Origin: Kalaharituber pfeilii
Lineage: Eukaryota > Ascomycota > Pezizomycetes > Pezizales > Pezizaceae
DNA length: 64,000 bases
Direction of reading: 5' to 3'
Assembly (NCBI GenBank): GCA_015179045.1
Contig: WHUZ01000014.1
Coordinates: 744,001-808,000 of the forward strand
Positions within the stretch are counted from its first letter, which is position 1. The number at the start of each line of letters is the position of its first letter. The notes beneath the pieces are model-generated. The model worked only from the letters and a program-made list of their open reading frames with translations. It made no database searches and was not told the DNA's origin. The translations under genes were made by a program, and so were the position numbers. Positions 13,565 to 25,065 of this stretch are shown here, one piece after another.

Positions 13565-14142
13565 GCAGTGAGGTGAAGTTCGGAATTATAATGTCCATGG
13601 TACTGAGAGGAATTGGCTAGGTATTGATTGGCCATGGACGCATTATTTTTTCTACCTGGAGCAGGTTTGGGGGTCTCCACTGGTCACCTTTTACTTCAGC
13701 GATACTTGGCCACATGTTTGACCTTGTGGACCGTCAAATGTTTATAGTTACAGAGGTTCAGTTAAGCTTTTTTGCATGTTTTGACGTCTTGTCATGTTAC
13801 ATGCAGACTTTTTGCTTACAAAGTCGGGATGGGATGTAGTAGCAGCTGGAATCTTTAATATCTATACTTCCATTCCCCGAATGGCTGTGGCGAAAGTTCT
13901 AAGGCTGCAGCACTTAATTAGGTATTGGGAGAATTTTCGGGAGATTGTTTTGCCTACGTATCTTTTAATTTCCATGGTTGGTGTTGATGATCTGTATAAG
14001 GGACAAGGTCGAGAGAAGTATGCAATGTCACCTTGTGTGAGTTTCAGGAGATGCCAAAATTTTGGAGGGCTGAAACAATGACGTTTGATAGAGACAATAA
14101 AGGATATAATCCATTATAATTATCAGAAATACCTTATACCGC

Positions 14143-14667
14143 GTGCGGATATCCTCTCTTATCAGCAGTGAAATGCGAACCCCCCCCATCAACCCTCAAG
14201 AGCCTTCCCCCCTGTGCGAGAATAATACCTCGGGGTTACCTGAGAACTGCACTAGAGCTGCACAAAATGAAAATCCGAGAACTATGCAAATCTGGCACCT
14301 GGGCTGCGAAGATTGCGCGCAATTATTGAGCGACGGATGCTGCCTAGCTATATGGATATTGAATGTAACTGGTGATATTCAGATGCAGTCAGACCGAGAT
14401 GGAAGAGAAGGGCGTACGGAGGCAGTAGGGCACGATAAATACCTCGTATATCCTGCTTCGATTCCAGATTTCTGTATGCTTCTTCATCCATTGGGTGGCG
14501 TTACTGGGGCAGGAGCTGGTCTTGAAGAAGTTTTCTTGAGTTTCCTTTTCTGCTTTTGTTGCTATTGCTCATTTATTTTTGCAGTTGAAGGAATTTTGAG
14601 CAGGCTTATTCACACCTTGGAGGCCGCCAGGCGTCGCGATTTTTCCCCGCTAGAGGCTCACTACTGA
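14143..14667 (+). other. unresolved 174-codon open frame
   Basis: This uninterrupted frame lies in sequence of ordinary composition, which makes it more notable than frames in GC islands. The translation has several cysteines near residues 70-85 and a hydrophobic Phe/Cys-rich stretch near residues 135-150 that could be a membrane segment. I recognise no family, and the start codon is uncertain. It may be a lone exon, a species-specific gene, or chance. Confidence 0.25.
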
Positions 14668-14906
14668 TTCATGGATATGTCAACAAACGGCGGCTGTGCT
14701 TCTTCTGGAATTGGAATTGGCAGAGCACGCGCTAGTGGTGTAGTTGGAGCACTATGTTCGTAGAAACGGGCTTGGAGAAGTGATGGAGGAAGTGAGAGTG
14801 GAGCTTCATGATGAAGCGGAGGTCTCGATTAGGAATCATAAAGGTGAGAGGGAGAGGGTAATGATTAGGAATCATGGAGGGGGGATAGGGAGCTGGGTTT
14901 TTTGCA

Positions 14907-15703
14907 TCATTGAAAGGAGGGAAAAAATGACAACCTAGAGGGGAGTAGCATTGAGGTACAACACCATGCATAGGTCAAGAGGACGAGAGCAAGGAAGGTG
15001 TGAGGAAGGTGAGCAACAGTGGAGTACAGGTTTCCAACGCAGGGAATGAGTTGGGGAGCACCGGGCGGAACAGACGGTGAATTAAAGGCTAACAGAGAGG
15101 CGAACATCGATGGCAATACGGGAGCAAATCGTAAGGTTTTTTTAATGCCATTTGGAGTATGAATCATGAGACCAGGGGAGCGAATGATAGAGTTACGCAA
15201 CATCGGAAAACAGATACCAGCAGTTTCAGCCATATCCATAACCGCGCTAGGACAACAGCTTCCTCAAAACTAATTTCCTCCTCCTCCACAAGATCTCCTC
15301 AGGGACTTTTAAGGCCGACAAACACACTCCCAGACCAAGCCAATACAGCCCCCTTCGAGATGTCCGCCACCGCCAGAGGTAGTAACTATGGACCAGCAGA
15401 AACAGTCCATTACGGCAATATTACCACCGGCTCCTCAAACTGGGGCTGCAACGGTACAGCCGCAAGCCATGTACTTCGGGATTGGAAAATGGGAAACAAC
15501 CGCTTTAGATGAATGAACAGAAACTCGTACCGAAGTCTACAGACCCAGGCGTAGGGGGGGCATTTTGAAACTTTAGGGAGTTGAGGAGGACGGACATCTG
15601 GGGGAATAAGAAAACAACACGCCATAATGGTCGGAGTCCTCGGAATTGGAGAAATGCAGGGAGTGGAAGGGATGGTCTGATCTAGGGTAGTGAGCGAATT
15701 CAT
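14907..15703 (-). other. possible minus-strand gene or relic
   Basis: Two minus-strand frames look protein-like. One starts at an ATG at 15703 (MNSLTTLDQTIPSTP, proline-rich). The other starts at an ATG at 15239 (MDMAETAGICFPMLRNS) and ends in a hydrophobic stretch. Several GT..AG pairs could join them, but I cannot settle a model. The plus strand over 15300-15512 also has a coding-like frame beginning MDQQKQSITAI and ending WETTALDE, so the strand itself is in doubt. No domain is recognised. Confidence 0.25.
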
Positions 15704-16533
15704 GAAGTTATGTTCTGCGCGCTTGACATTTGAACGATATTAGCATACAACAGGTATATATAGACAACATATATGTATGATCTTGAAGACCAAAGCTGGC
15801 GCTACGGTGAAGTTGAATCAATCTAATACCTCCTTCTCAAAACCTCTATTAGAGAGGCATAGAATACATAACTATATCAAACGGCAAATCCAAAAAACAA
15901 AAACAAAAGCAAAAAATTAGATGAACAAGCACACACGGTTCATATTTCATCGTAAACGTGTATTGTGCTGCAAAGACGTAGTTCAGCCAAAGAAGTTACC
16001 AGTACGTGCCATCAACAAACATTACCCTCAACTGCTACCCATCTTCACACGGGAACATTTTGTGCCCTGTGCGGCTGAAACAATGGTAGTCTCAAAACAA
16101 TGGTAATTCTGCGGCAGCAGGACATACATGCAATGCAGGGGTGACCCCCGCAGGAGACTGCACAGTTGTTTCCATCGCATATATGGTGCGGCAATACCTC
16201 GTGCTCGCAAAATATCTCCCGGAAACACTCAATTGCTGTGGGGCCTGAAGCGTATGAGGAAACATTCCAACGGGGCGAGCCATGCTGTGGAGCTCGAGGA
16301 GGCTGGAACGCCTGATTCATCCAGCGAACAGACCGGAAACATATTTTGTCCGCGCGCGTGCATGGTGCCTCTTCTCGGGCAATGAAGCGAATAACTTATC
16401 CCACAAGCTGGTACGTACATCAATCATTCCAACATAAACGCAGTTCGCGCGGCCACAAGGCCTTGTCAAGAGAGACCCCTCACCCGCATTCTGCTGCGTG
16501 ACGCATCTAATCTGCGGATGAGCTCTCCTCAGC

Positions 16534-16928
16534 ATGGAGATTGAATGCGAGGGAGCGCCACGAGCGCAACAATTCCGGCAGATTCTAGAATATGGAGGTA
16601 TGCTGTGTACTTATATATATATATTCCCTTTTTGGTTGCTTTCTACCGCGGATTGCAGTTACATTATCGCACAGTGTTCCGAGACTGTAGCTACTGTAAC
16701 GAGCAGTACAGTATACATGACCCGCCATCATTCGAACAAATGTTTCGAGAAAGCGAATTGAGTGAGTGGATGAAGCGGGATTTAAACGTGGTCCTTGATC
16801 CGCGCTGGCGCCGCGAACTCACATGTTGGCCACCGTGGCCGGCGGTCAAAATACAGCGTGGGATCCGGCCTGGCTCGACCTGCAGTACGCGGGATGAACG
16901 CGCCCCGGTCCGTGGTCTACAGATCTAG
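16534..16928 (+). CDS. small spliced hypothetical protein
   Basis: Proposed model: join(16534..16597, 16675..16928), 105 residues. The ATG (MEIECEGAPRAQQF) leads to a GTATGC donor at 16598; the acceptor at 16673-16674 (CGCACAG) restores frame. Exon 2 contains the paired cysteines of CSYCNEQY followed by an acidic, Glu/Arg-rich helix-like stretch and Trp/Pro-rich segments. A further coding-like piece, ALLDPDGRGPVCPVTLC to 17097, follows an excellent acceptor (TTCAACAG at 16976-16983) and may be a third exon, but no strong in-frame donor was found. CxxC plus CPVTLC faintly recalls a degenerate RING, which I do not claim. Function unknown. Confidence 0.35.
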
Positions 16929-17604
16929 TAAGATATTAGCAATAATTTCTTGCCTTTTTTCTTTGCTTTTGCGTGTTCAACAGGCCTTATTAGATCCGGA
17001 TGGTCGGGGACCAGTATGCCCCGTAACTTTGTGTAAGGATGATATCTCTAAATCTAGGCGCTTGGAAAGCCTCTGGAAAAAGCAAGCCTCAATTTAGAGA
17101 CACGTTACGGGGCTCTAAGTGAATTTGGATCTGTGTCCCCTGGGTCGACGGTCGAGGTTGGTGATGGAGCAGGGTTGAGAGTTGCGCAAGGCTAGCACGA
17201 ATTGCTGCTGATATTCTCGCCAGATCATTTTATTGTAGCAGTGTTTTGTGTGATATCTGCTCATTCGACGAAAGTGGACTGGGATCCGTTGGTTTATATC
17301 AATTCTGAACTGTGCTCATGCTGCTGGGTGCCCATCCTCTCATCCTGTTCAACCCTCATAAATCCGCAGTAGAAATCCACCTGAACCTAGATCGCACCAC
17401 TTTTCCTCCCTGATATGTATCTCCGTATATTTCCTGACCATGGAATAAGTGGTCAGAAAGAGCAAGAAAACGAAATGAAGACGCTCTTCCTCCTGCATTA
17501 TATATGTATCAACATGAGAGCTCTCTTGGAGAGGCTTTCGTTTCTCACGATAATTTCAGCCTCGTAGCCTAGAAAGAATAGTAATTACCCTGAGCAAGGG
17601 GGTC

Positions 17605-17667
17605 TTTTTTTTTTTTTTTTTTTATATCACATGACCCCGCTTGTAGCTGTTCGCCATGGCAGGGCAA
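17605..17667 (-). mobile_element. family B retroposon copy
   Basis: On the minus strand this reads CCCTGCCATGGCGAACAGC, then AAGCGGGGTCATG, then TGATAT and an A tail of about 19. It is flanked by a perfect 13-bp direct repeat, GAGCAAGGGGGTC (17592-17604 and 17668-17680). This is one of the cleanest copies and shows that a unit of about 40 nt plus a tail has moved as a discrete insertion. Confidence 0.9.
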
Positions 17668-17873
17668 GAGCAAGGGGGTCCGTAGCAGCGCTTCGATCCA
17701 AATCCGGACGCAATTGTTGTCAGCGCGGTGCATGGCGACAGTGAACTTGTAGTCATAAGATATTGCAATAAAATGCAACAGGGTATGTACGCGGCCGGCC
17801 GGTTGTCGGCTTTGATCAAGCAAAAAAGCGGAATTTGATGATGAAGGGGCTAAACGGAGCTGAACATACTTTC

Positions 17874-17934
17874 TTTTTTTTTTTTTTTTTTTTAATCACA
17901 TAACCCCGCTTGTAGCACTTGGCCATGGCAGGGT
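17874..17934 (-). mobile_element. family B retroposon copy
   Basis: A T-run on the plus strand, then the reverse complement of the family B body (TAACCCCGCTTGTAGC, CCATGGCAGGG). The flanking direct repeat is TGAACATACTTTC (17861-17873 and 17935-17947), perfect over 13 bp. It sits only 206 bp from the previous copy in the same orientation but has a different duplication, so the two are separate insertions. Confidence 0.9.
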
Positions 17935-18358
17935 TGAACATACTTTCAATGAGGGAAAGACGGCTACGTTGAGGTGTTTTTCTGGTTATGAGACTAGTGT
18001 TTTCGTTTATTGTGTGCTATGTAAAACTTCTGTGCACAAGTTGGAGCGCTGTAACAACTTCGCAAGGGGCACGATTGATGGGAGGACGAAAGGCTGCTGC
18101 CTGCAAGTAGGCTAGAAGTTGCCATGACGAAGAGTGCTCGCTTTGTTATTTCGAGTAGACATGTAATGACGTTTATGAGCATATACCCAAGTATGGTTCT
18201 GTGCCTCTGACTATCAGCACAGATTACTTGTGTGATCCTCTGGCTACGTACGTGATTAGTTGTACGACCCCTTTTAGAACTGTGTGAAGACTCTGCTATG
18301 AACCCATTTAAACTCATTTTTGAAGCATGAGGGGCAAAAACATCAGGATCTCAGGCCT

Positions 18359-18475
18359 TTTTATTTATTTATTTATTATTTTATTTTATTTTATATTTTA
18401 ATATCATTACTCGTGTGCCGTCAGGCTGAATATGCTTACAATTTCGCTAGGCCTGTCTCTACACACATCTTGGTT
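18359..18475 (-). mobile_element. family A SINE copy, aged tail
   Basis: A TTTA/TTTTA-rich tail on the plus strand leads into ATATCATTACTCG, the family A 3' signature, and a GCCGTCAGGC remnant of the hairpin. About 60 bp of body follows. TCAGGCCT at 18351-18358 and 18476-18483 is a probable duplication. The tail has turned into a microsatellite, suggesting age. Confidence 0.6.
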
Positions 18476-18850
18476 TCAGGCCTATTCGTATGTTTGCAAT
18501 CCTAATTCTACATCTTCTGACTTATAATTGACTATACTTGTGAGTGATCATGAGATTATGTGTGGGAAGAGAGCTGGGAGTAGAGGCGTAGGGAATTGGT
18601 AAGGAAAAATTCGATCTGCAGAGTAGAGTCACTAAGACTTTACAAGGAGACACATAAACACAGCGCACGTACTTTCTTAAACAATCTCTGAACGTTACTT
18701 GTAACCCTATGGCCATGGTTTTGGTTCCGTTACAACAACAATCGGTACTTGGCTATTGCAACAAGAGTGAAACAGTAACGATGAAAATTCTTTATGTACG
18801 TACCTGACCTTAGTCTGGTTGCATAACCCTCCAGAGACTGAGTTGGGCAA

Positions 18851-18888
18851 TCTCGCCATAGCCCGAAGGGCTGCATGCGAGTAATGAA

Positions 18889-18925
<37 letters not shown>
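18851..18925 (+). mobile_element. family A SINE copy with T-run then A-run tail
   Basis: TCTCGCCATAGCCC, a short loop, then GGGCTGCATGCGAGTAATG give the family A hairpin. Instead of a simple A tail it ends in AA, then about 24 T, then 13 A. No target-site duplication is obvious. The tail may have been rearranged, or a second element may have inserted into it in the opposite orientation. Confidence 0.65.
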
Positions 18926-19285
18926 GATCACCTAATTGGTTATTAACCAGGAGCTCCGCAATGTTAACCAAACTGTGGTGCGGCCAGTTTCTCGGTTGAT
19001 TTCAAACGACCGTGACAACGCACTTTCCGTGTCTTTCTGAGATTGAACTATATAGGCTGACGGTATCGAATGCTTAATTGCGTTGACTAAGTTATGCCAA
19101 CTGTACACCTCGAAGCTGCAGGGTTACAATGGTTCTGACGGAGTTGTTACGTTGGAGAGTTGCTTTCTTGCACTGTGCTTTTTCTTGTCTCTTTTCTGTG
19201 TTCGCTGAGTTCCTTTCTTGCATCGTGCTTGCTCTTGTCTCTTTGTGTTCGCTAGGTACAGTCCCCACCTCCATCCACCCAGTCC

Positions 19286-19383
19286 TTAAGCCTGCCTCCG
19301 GGCTTTGAGGGTCTAGACCCAGGGGCCCTGCCATGGCGAATAGCTACAAGCGGGGTCATGTGATATAAAAAAAAAAAAAAAAA
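19286..19383 (+). mobile_element. family B retroposon, longest copy
   Basis: This copy has about 38 nt more 5' sequence than the others, including the palindrome GGGTCTAGACCC, before the usual CCCTGCCATGGCGAATAGC body and GGGGTCATGTGATAT A tail. The target-site duplication ATCCACCCAGTCC is perfect over 13 bp (19273-19285 and 19384-19396). It shows that the shorter copies are 5'-truncated versions of a longer element. Confidence 0.9.
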
Positions 19384-21653
19384 ATCCACCCAGTCCAACT
19401 CTGAAATCCAGAATACAACGAATCCTCCTTCCACTTTCCTTAGACAACACCTTTCCCAATTCTCGCGTCCACAGTACTTCTATGTAGACTAGCTTGGACG
19501 TGGGGACTAATTGGACCATCATAGCTGAGCTCTAGCGCGCCTATCGAACAAATAAATCCGAAGTTCCGCATGATCGGCGAAGGAACCAGCACGTTTATCT
19601 CTTGTCAGTCTCGAACCAAGCCCTTGTGTGAGCCTTGCTTCCACCGCGACGTACAGGCAGCATTAGCTATATCTCAACTCTTGAAAAGTGGACGTGTGAT
19701 ATACACAAATATATGGAGCCTCGCCATCGATAAATGGTGACCGGAACGGACCATAAAAATCCGAACTACACGAATGGAAATGATTTCAATGTCTTATCCT
19801 CAAAACTTGCAAATGATATTATGGCAAATGCAACTATGTAAGCAGAGATCATTAGCACTGTCTATAGTTAACGAAGCATGAAATAATCTTTTCGACATGA
19901 AGCTTACAAGATGTGTAGTTTATCTGCACAGCGGGCAACAACTGATCGTGCCGAAGTCAAAGACATGGGAGTGAGCATACGTGCGAGGTGAAAAAAATAA
20001 AAATGAGATACATTACTCACGGAGACAAAATCGAGAGGCCTACCATTAAAATAGGCTAAAGGGGCATGTAAACGGTTTTTCATTAAACTGGTATAAATCG
20101 GGTCGGGCTTTGTAGTTTCCATGAATGAAGTTCACAAGTATACTTGTGTAAAAACGATCGGCGGCTAGTGTTCTCTTCTGATCGGCCCCTGAGCGAACGC
20201 TGCCAGTTGTGCATGCACTAATGTGGAGGGGAGAAGTTGTCTGTTATAGTTTCACACCTTGTTGAGTGTTGATTCATGGGTCGATCCTGAGGGTAACCTT
20301 TGGACGTTCGTAGAGTCCGGAAGGGACGAGAAAGTATTGGTAAGTTTACACTCCTTGTGATTTGTAGCCACAATACTAATTTTACTATTCTAGGCTTGCA
20401 TGAGGGGTGCATGCATACCCGTGTGTACGTGTAATGTAAACTGGTTTATCATGAACATCGAGCGTAGCCTGTGGGGAATATCAACCACAACATTTCGGCA
20501 TTAATTCCTTGTCCGCTCGGGTAACCGCACCCTGCAAATGTAATGCACGGCAGACACTGCTATGTCTCCACTTCTGCGAGTCGAATGAAAACGACTCAAA
20601 GACCGAATAAACTTAGTCTAGTTGCGAATAAGCTCACATATCCCGTTGGACTTGCAGCCGCACCATCAAGCCTGTTAGGTTGCTTTACTGGTCGTTAACT
20701 GGCTCATCTTCGTCTTATCGAGATTTAAATATGCACGCACTTACCCATGCATATAGGTGTCAACATTACACTGCACCCACTGGGACATACAATCCGAAGT
20801 CACCAATGGAACGGTTTAGTCGCATGTGATGCTGTTAGTCTCCACCACCCGCAAGCTACGCCGTGGACAAATAATCAGGAGGGGATATCGGTAGATGATG
20901 GATAAGAACGAAAGGTAAGCATTTTTCACTGATTGGTCATCTTCGTTATTTGCATTTGGTTGGCCAAAGGTGGCTGATTGGAGTTTGTAATGTATCATCG
21001 TGCCCCTGTAGTAACGGACCCACATTTAAAGGTTACCAGGTATAAGAGTGGGTCTCAGCCCAAGTACCGGATGCACGTAGGGGCGCCTTGCATCTTGCGC
21101 CCACGTGGGTTAACATCCGTTTGGCAGGTCATCCGCTTCACCGATTAGCTGCAGGAAGTTAAGAAAAAAAAATCCATGTACGAAGACTGGTTGGTAGATT
21201 CAATTGAAGGCTACGCGAGGGCCACGTCCGTGAAGCATTATCACAGTGGGGCTCTGTTTCAGACTACAGGCGGTATACTTTATTGGCTGCCAACCCATGT
21301 CTTAAATGCTGGGCGACGAGTCCTTATGAACGAACAGATGAGGCGCTTTGAATTTGGGTCCGAGTGGTCTTGCAGCAAATCACATCATCCACTAGTGAGT
21401 GTCTGGTTATGAGAACTACATACGCCATATACAACACCTCCGGTTTCTCCTACCAGGGTACTGCCGCACGCTGATCGATGCCGAATTATGAGTGTTCTCA
21501 TTTCATTGGCTACCTCAGGGTATCGTATCAACGTTGAAATATAGACGCGAAATACAAATGGACAAGGTTGCCAATACAAAGTAGTTACGTGCATGCAGGG
21601 ACAGATACTGGACATTGACTATGTGGAACAATGTGGGTCAGCGGCCTGGGCGG

Positions 21654-21688
21654 GTGTTCTCGTCCCCAGAGTCTCGGTACGAGAACAC
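21654..21688. repeat. 10-bp-arm hairpin
   Basis: GTGTTCTCGT (21654-21663) is repeated in inverted form as ACGAGAACAC (21679-21688). The arm overlaps the word GCACGAGAAC that recurs at about 5622, 23402 and 27192. It may be a transposon-end remnant; a chance hairpin is possible. Confidence 0.4.
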
Positions 21689-21974
21689 TGGGTGAGCTCT
21701 GAGTCGAAGTAGAGCTAAATGAGGACTCGGATCATTGTCGGCTCAGTGGATAGCAACACATATGTTTAGGCCCTCAGAACAACGCAAACAACACCAGATA
21801 ACTTATCACACCATATTAATGCCAACGGTGAGCGAACATTATTAGCTTATTCAAGGCAATTGTAGTTGTGATGGTTCCTCAAGGTGGCATATTATGCTGG
21901 GGCATATACTTATAACAAGCGGGCCGTACGGTGTATTCTTGGCAAACTTAATTGATCGCCTCTTACGCTCGCAA

Positions 21975-22200
21975 TTTTTTTTTTTTAAATATCATTACTC
22001 GAATGCCTATGGGCTATAATGAGATCAATTACATAGGAGATAAAAGGAAATAAAGTAACGAATTAAACGAACTGTAAAAGCCAGACCTAGGGAAAAGGAA
22101 GTCACAAGCATGAAAGCATCATTATCTCTCTATCCACACACAACAACCATACCAGGGGATCCCCTTCCCCTTCTCTTAACATCAGCGGCCTATATTTTCC
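21975..22200 (-). mobile_element. family A SINE, long copy
   Basis: A T-run at 21975, then AAATATCATTACTCG, a shortened hairpin (GCCTATGGGC), and a body that aligns with the copies at 47979 and 28548: words such as ACATAGGAGATAA, GGAAATAAA and CAGTTCGTTTAATTCG (minus strand). Further right, ACCAGGGGATCCCCTTCC resembles ACCAGGGGGCCCC in the 47979 copy. The right end is approximate, and no duplication was found. Confidence 0.6.
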
Positions 22201-22439
22201 TTCCTATCCCTCCTGGTCATCTTCTCCTCTATACCTCGCGGTTGTTCCAAATGTGTGTCACTATCTCCTCCTCACACACCGTCTGCATGTCGCAAGATGG
22301 TTGAAAGTGAGAGGGACAGCAAACAGTTCCAATAGTCAAATCTTCCAATCCCTTCAGCTCTCAGTAGTGAGATAAGAGAAATAATTATGAACTAGGAATA
22401 GTGCTAAGACAACTCTCACGCTTGATATTTTCATCTCTT

Positions 22440-22500
22440 TTTTTTTTCTTTTTTCTTTTTTATTTATTTGGTCAAGTAAGAGCAGCTATGGCAGTCAAGA
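22440..22500 (-). mobile_element. probable diverged family B retroposon
   Basis: On the minus strand, GACTGCCATAGCTGC, then TTACTTGACCAAATA and an A-rich tail with G interruptions. TTACTTGACCAAA is shared with the very short copy at 47793. No target-site duplication is clear. I include it on that shared 3' word and tail. Confidence 0.45.
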
Positions 22501-22796
22501 ACATGCCGCATACATAGAAAAACTACTCTGGCTCTCCCAACATGCCACTTTACAAATTCATGGTCTTCGATATCCCGAACGACTACAACTTATCTAAGTC
22601 CCCAGGGCCGCACGTCTGCTGTGGGTGCGGTGTGGGCTGACGTTGAAAATTCCCTCATCAGGAAAAGCTGGCAACGCTTTTGATTTGCTAACGCGAAGTG
22701 GGGTAGGGTGGGGGGGATCCAACACGCGAGGAGCTATTGCTATTCCTGATTTGTATAGGACCAGGTTTGTTAGGAATAGCACTACATAGTACTAAC

Positions 22797-22903
22797 ATTG
22801 CTGCTGTCTCCGCGCATGAAAAGCATGTCTGAGCGTCATGTCGATTGCAGCAAAAGGGAGAGGGTACCGACCAAGCGTAGGCTTGCCAAGGCAAGCCTAC
22901 CGC
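22797..22903. repeat. diverged repeat pair, copy 1
   Basis: This aligns imperfectly with 23446-23567: shared blocks include TGAAAAGC, GTGTCGAT or ATGTCGAT, GAGAGGGT followed by CCGACCA, and CCAAGGCAAGCCTACC. Differences are largely transitions, which would fit a repeat-induced mutation process, though that cannot be shown from two copies. An 11-bp hairpin with an AA spacer lies at 22877-22900. Confidence 0.5.
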
Positions 22904-23445
22904 CAATATTTCTCCCTTGTCGGCACATTCTCTCAGTGCGTCTTCACCCTGCCCGATACTCTCGTTTTCCAAGATGTTGAGAAACATCTGATCGTCAGAA
23001 ATAACAAAGCCAGAAGAGGATTTTTCAATCCTCTCCACAAGGATTTTCTCGGTCTATGACCGATTGTTATATTTTTTACCCATGTGCTGCGCACAGCACT
23101 TGCTATACCGGCCGAAGTCTCGTTCTCTCGGTAAATCCAAATTTACCGGCAGAGTTCTTTCGGTCTATGACTGGCATGCAAGGTTTCTCTCGGTGTGCTA
23201 ACATAAGGAGAACGGTAATATTTGAGGCCGCTCGGTCTATCATCTCTGTCAGAAGTTGTTGATGGATGTCGTCTTTAGGTGTGGAGCGTCCGGTATTGCA
23301 CATCCAATATATGTGATATAGGTCCAAAGCGCCAGGATGTTTCTAGATCTGCTTTTGAGTGAAATTGAGTAGCCAAGGGTGGGAGGGCAGGACATACTTC
23401 GGGCACGAGAACAGACATACCTGTGTAATGAGAAGCAGATGCTGA

Positions 23446-23567
23446 GCAGCCGGGTTCATAACTTGAAAAGCGTGTTCGGACTTCGGAGTATGGTGTCGAT
23501 CGGAGGAAGAGTGAGAGGGTGCCGACCACTTAGGAAAGGCGTAGGCATGCCAAGGCAAGCCTACCAC
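23446..23567. repeat. diverged repeat pair, copy 2
   Basis: Second copy of the unclassified repeat at 22797-22903, same orientation. It carries an extra CTTAGGAAAGG between the CCGACCA and GTAGGC blocks. The hairpin arm is altered at one site (GTAGGCATGCC rather than GTAGGCTTGCC). Confidence 0.5.
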
Positions 23568-23753
23568 CAGCAGCGCAAGTATGCGCACACTACCTACCCA
23601 AGTCAAAATTACTCATGTCAGCGCCTTGTTCCATCACAGGTACAGTACATTATTTATGAATGTATAATTGCCAGTGCTAGGGCCGTCTGGTTGCCCGTGC
23701 TAGGGTTACTCTTCGCATACCACGTCCCCGGGGCAGTATGCAGTCAAACAGGA

Positions 23754-23820
23754 AATCGCCATAGCCCCTAGGGTGGCACGCGATCACTGATTTAAGAAAA
23801 AAAAAGAAAAAAGAAAAAAG
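23754..23820 (+). mobile_element. family A SINE, hairpin-only copy
   Basis: AATCGCCATAGCCCC, then GGGTGGCACGCGATCACTG and an A-rich tail with G interruptions. The flanking direct repeat AGTCAAACAGGA is perfect over 12 bp (23742-23753 and 23821-23832). The copy begins at the hairpin and has no 5' body. Confidence 0.9.
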
Positions 23821-24944
23821 AGTCAAACAGGACTGGCTGGAAATATGTGACTTGCAAGCAACAATTACCAGCTAGCAACAAGTTCCGCACTTCCATGATT
23901 GTTTCAGCTATCGTTCTATTGACTCCCTAGAGATCTTGCATCGCTCTCTAACTGACCCTGATATAATCTCAAGATTGTTTATGTTGCAAGAGGCGTTAAT
24001 AGCCTCACGCAGAAAACGGGTATATCATTGGGAACAAGACAAATAGTCAGATTAGCACTAGTGAGAGATGTATTCAGTGGGTAATACATTGAGGGATCAT
24101 CAAGCGAGTACCTACTGTCATATACCACTTAACGACTAGCGCCACCATTAACGACTGCTGGGGCAGCGCTGAAGCTCATGGTGTGTGTGTTGCGGGGGGC
24201 GGGGAGACGAAGGGCCTGTACAGTTGAATTCTGTAGCAATAGACCTGCTGAAGACATCTGAGAGAGGAAGGGGGCCTCCAAACAAGCCCTACAGCTATAG
24301 AGTTCAATTCAAAGCCAGCCGGGCTGCTGCCATAGTTGGGATTGGAAGTTGACGAGGTTGAAAGCAGTCCATCTGGTAATGAAATAGAATTCAAGGTATA
24401 TATATACCAAGGTATGTACAGCGCTATGATGTAGATCTCGAGCTTTCACTAACCTCATATTTCAATATAATATTGACAGTACCATTTGCCACTATTGCAT
24501 GAACGGGTGCAGTGTTGCAGAGAGTGGATATTTGCTGGTGAGCACTAGAAGGGGTTGTTTGGCAGGGTGGGGAGATGATACAACTGTAGATGCTATTGAT
24601 GCAGCCTTTTCACTTTTGTTTCCGTCATAATCATCGCACGTACAAGATATCTTCTGTGAGTTAATGACCGCTAAAAAAGGAAACTCGGTGGTGGTGAAGG
24701 GTGCCAAGGCGCTGGCACGTTACCAACTACGCCGCTAGTTACCTTTACGTGAATGATACTAGTAGACAATACATCTTGCTGGATTTGATATACGACAGGG
24801 GTATCGAACAGTTTCGGAGATCACAATATAAAGCTCCTAAAGGTCCAAACAGCTATCAAATAAAGTCATTGTAACCTACAATTGAGAGGAATACAGGGAA
24901 ATAAATTCTGCACCAATTGGAGCGATACAAACCTAACGTTCTAT

Positions 24945-25065
24945 TTTGATATATACAAAGGGTCGGCATTGGAGTTTTTTGAAACGCTATTTGAAGTTAT
25001 CTATAAAGGAGACAAAAAAATTGGAGAGCTTGAAGTGCTATTTGAAGATACATATAAAGGAAACT
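24945..25065 (+). repeat. about 2.3 units of a ~50-bp tandem repeat
   Basis: The word TATA(C/A)AAAGG recurs about every 50 bp, with CTATTTGAAG shared between units. In one frame (from an ATG at 24882) this encodes 17-residue repeats of the form (I/T)YKG...LE..LFE. The frame is 61 codons and has no recognised domain; it could be a decayed coding minisatellite or a noncoding one. Confidence 0.4.

Noticed and set aside
16675..17097. RING-finger or helicase identity for the small spliced gene
   Set aside because: Only CxxC and CPVTLC resemble such domains; the remaining metal ligands are not in place and the third exon is not secured.
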